This document shows, in pieces, positions 4,270 to 6,019 of a DNA stretch of 6,019 nt (position 1 is the first letter of the stretch; each line of letters begins with the position of its first letter). The notes under the pieces are model-generated. The model made no database searches and had not been told where the DNA came from. It worked only from the letters and a program-made list of their open reading frames with translations. Source of the stretch: Candidatus Kuenenia stuttgartensis (lineage in GTDB: Bacteria > Planctomycetota > Planctomycetia > Isosphaerales > Isosphaeraceae); contig CAMCFM010000301.1 in the NCBI GenBank assembly GCA_945874095.1, forward strand, positions 1 through 6,019, written 5' to 3'. Position numbers and translations under genes: made by a program.

Positions 4270-5838
4270 TTAAGATTGTGGTTCTGCATTTTCAGCTACG
4301 GGTGAATCAAACCCAAACCGCTCATGCAATCGTTCGAGATACAGCGGCAGCATCAGGGCAGGCCATCGCAATAGCCCACCATGCCTTTGATTAACCTCTT
4401 CGGCAATCTCTTCGCGCATCGACTCAGATAAGGCTTCCCATTGAATTGTCAGCCGTTTTTCAATTTCAGGGTCAGCCAGCAAGTCGTGTTTTCCAGGCTT
4501 TTTTCGAGCCGGTTGCAACCCGCCTGGAGTTGTATTCTCGCTGGTTTTCAGCTCTGTCGTATCGGCAACTGGTGTGGTTTTTGATTTATCTTCAGCCTGT
4601 GGTTTACGCGCTTTTTTCAGCTTGGGAATATAATCATCCGGCAACGTATAATCATCGCGGATTGAGGCCACAAGATAACCCGCCGGATTACGCGCAACAT
4701 GCTGGTCAGAGTGTCCGACAAGCCAGTCAAAAACTTCAATTTTCGCTCGGACACGATCCAACGGATGTTTTGACACAAGATCTGACGCCACCTGATGATG
4801 CACGCCCCTTGATGTCAATTCCACGTGCAAAGCCTCCACCGTGTTGGTCTCTTTGGCCGCATCCTCTTCGGCACGGCGTTTGTGGCCCCTGACAAAGAGA
4901 ATGCGCCATCGGCCTTTTTCCACGTTCACATAACGTTCGTTGTCGTGTAATGGCTCCAGGAAACCATTTCTTTCGAGTTCGTCAAGTGCTGGTCGCAATC
5001 TCCGTTTCAATTCCGTAGGAGCATATTCGCGACTCATTCCGACATGTTCACAGGCCAGAGTTCTCAGGTCAAAATCGACACGTTCCCTATGATAAAACCG
5101 CTTGTCGAGAAACCTGTAAAGCCGTTTGGAAGTCGGTAATCGGAGGCCAAGATAAAATTCGAGATCCAATTGTTTTAAATTGCCTGATTGAAAGCTTCGA
5201 AACATCACTTCATTCCAGCGAAAGCTCGACATCGGCTTGGGCCTCTTGCCTTTGGATGATGATGGCTTGTTCATGGCCTTTTCACGGTTATAAAGTGTGA
5301 CGTTGTCGATGATGTGAAAAGTTTCGTCAACCCACGACTTTTCATCGTTATCCCACCACGCATTTTCATACGAAAGCACCACACCGACCCAGCGGTTAAG
5401 CGCTTCTTCGATTCTGCGATAACTGTGTCCATCCTGAGGCCATCCCAGGAGTTCAATCAATTCATAACGGCTAAAATACACTCTGGCATTCGTGAAATTA
5501 TTCTGACGTTTCGTCAATTGGATCAAACCAACGATCACCTGATCATCCAAAGCCGCTGGGAGGCCGAGTTTACCATGCCCTGAGATCGACAGGCGGCGAA
5601 CAATTGGAGGGCCGTCGCGCTGTTCCAGATGGTCTTCAAAAACGAGCGTATTCTGGCCATCGGGAACGCGATCGGTGAGAGCTGCGATCGGAAACTCAGC
5701 CAGATTCAGCTCATCCTTGAACGAGTTTGGGTCCACGTCCTGGATTTTTTGAGGCCCTTCGGTTTTTGGGGACTGGCTCGGATCTGAGTTTTCAGGCTCA
5801 GGTCTCCAAAGTTCGTCCTGGTCTTCGAGTCGTCCCAT
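4270..5838 (-). CDS. repA: Plasmid replication initiator, RepA/RPA type
   Basis: A 522-residue protein. Residues about 65-320 match the layout of replication initiator protein A, a winged-helix initiator. The block starts with LVFEDHLEQRDG and continues with RRLSISGHGKLGLPAALDDQ, FTNARVYFSRYELIELLGW, and the helical RRIEEALNRWVGVVLSYENA. After a basic linker (about 190-205) comes a second module with FRWNEVMFRSFQSGNLKQLD and TSKRLYRFLDKRFYHRERVD, ending near KGRWRILFVRG (309-319). A separate C-terminal part carries RAKIEVFDWLVG and NPAGYLVASIRDDY (about 361-397), a pattern seen at the ends of other plasmid Rep proteins. A charged linker (about 405-452) and a helical tail follow. Initiators of this kind bind origin repeats and recruit the host replisome. 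The N-terminal 60 residues are acidic and probably disordered. ATG 5838 is preferred to GTG 5841 because GGGA is 5 nt before the ATG. It leads the probable rep-sdpI operon. The family assignment is from memory of motifs, not from a search. Confidence 0.83.
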   Translation of the reverse strand: MGRLEDQDELWRPEPENSDPSQSPKTEGPQKIQDVDPNSFKDELNLAEFPIAALTDRVPDGQNTLVFEDHLEQRDGPPIVRRLSISGHGKLGLPAALDDQVIVGLIQLTKRQNNFTNARVYFSRYELIELLGWPQDGHSYRRIEEALNRWVGVVLSYENAWWDNDEKSWVDETFHIIDNVTLYNREKAMNKPSSSKGKRPKPMSSFRWNEVMFRSFQSGNLKQLDLEFYLGLRLPTSKRLYRFLDKRFYHRERVDFDLRTLACEHVGMSREYAPTELKRRLRPALDELERNGFLEPLHDNERYVNVEKGRWRILFVRGHKRRAEEDAAKETNTVEALHVELTSRGVHHQVASDLVSKHPLDRVRAKIEVFDWLVGHSDQHVARNPAGYLVASIRDDYTLPDDYIPKLKKARKPQAEDKSKTTPVADTTELKTSENTTPGGLQPARKKPGKHDLLADPEIEKRLTIQWEALSESMREEIAEEVNQRHGGLLRWPALMLPLYLERLHERFGFDSPVAENAEPQS

Positions 5839-6019
5839 CACTTTCCCAAGAACTTTCCGTTCGAGTCTCGATCTGGATTCTCAAAAAAAGCCCCTGACTG
5901 GAATCTCTTTGCATCGGATTCTGGCTTTGTCCCGGTCCGGTTTTGGCTCCCTGATTTCTGATTATGGCAGGAATCATCAACAACAACAACATACCGGTAC
6001 AAAGTGATTAACACACGCA
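5839..6019. other. Leader and upstream region of the replication initiator gene
   Basis: No gene seen. On the minus strand GGGA (5847-5844) provides the rep ribosome binding site. GGATTC/GGAATC hexamers occur at 5875-5880, 5900-5905, 5916-5921 and 5970-5975 with uneven spacing, too weak to call iterons. A short CAA run (5978-5990) and the palindrome TACCGGTA (5992-5999) lie at the far end. No clear -35/-10 pair was found. If replication initiates next to rep, part of the origin could be here or beyond the window edge. Confidence 0.35.

Noticed and set aside
4446..4892. 148-aa open frame on the + strand
   Set aside because: It lies antisense within the replication initiator coding region, and its translation has no recognisable domain. 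The initiator on the other strand has clear family motifs.
5314..5583. 89-aa open frame on the + strand
   Set aside because: Antisense shadow of the initiator, with no supporting signal.
5884..5890. Intrinsic terminator with the T-run on the minus strand upstream of rep
   Set aside because: GGGGC followed by seven T on the minus strand is suggestive, but no adequate stem precedes it.
5875..5975. Iterons of a replication origin (GGATTC/GGAATC hexamers)
   Set aside because: Four hexamers spaced 25, 16 and 54 bp apart with differing flanks are not a convincing iteron series; kept only as a note on the upstream region.
5798..5992. 64-aa open frame on the minus strand upstream of rep
   Set aside because: It overlaps the rep start in another frame, has a composition like leader DNA, and lacks a clear ribosome binding site.
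1..6019. The window as a complete circular plasmid
   Set aside because: It holds replication and partition functions, but the two ends show no overlap or repeat continuity, and the 16-bp phase does not continue across the joined ends. Closure cannot be shown from this sequence.

Overview
The window looks like the replication and partition backbone of a plasmid, or a plasmid-derived accessory region. The host is probably a planctomycete or a related environmental Gram-negative bacterium. The plasmid reading rests on a RepA-type initiator (522 aa) together with a ParA ATPase and a ribbon-helix-helix partner. The planctomycete assignment is an inference from the style of the initiator, the lone ECF-like sigma factor and the intergenic palindromic repeats. 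No rRNA or tRNA is present to confirm it.

Layout. Positions 9-585 hold an exceptionally regular array of about 36 degenerate 16-bp repeats (consensus TTGGTTYCAAGTTCRC), with only one 17-bp unit breaking the phase. It lies directly upstream of parA (654-1490, +) and a small RHH protein gene (1635-2096, +), so it is best read as the partition centromere and operator of this locus. A strong hairpin at 2164-2191 closes the par operon. A second, unrelated repeat family built on CTAGCCGG...GCGCTAGCCCCGG, in direct and inverted copies, fills 2222-2467 and 3391-3600. These two blocks bracket a lone ECF-like sigma factor gene (2525-3235, -). Beyond them the replication initiator (4270-5838, -) and a SdpI-family membrane protein (3611-4249, -) lie head to tail with 20 bp between them, apparently in one transcript. 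Positions 5839-6019 hold the rep leader and upstream region, with no gene seen.

How it fits together. Rep would start replication. ParA and the RHH protein would segregate copies by binding the 16-bp array, and the RHH protein would probably also repress the par promoter. The SdpI-like protein may protect the envelope against a peptide toxin, or regulate something at the membrane, and is co-expressed with rep. The sigma factor sits as an island between palindromic repeat blocks and could have been acquired or moved independently. The most unusual element is the long 16-bp-phase array. The palindromic repeats around the sigma gene come second.
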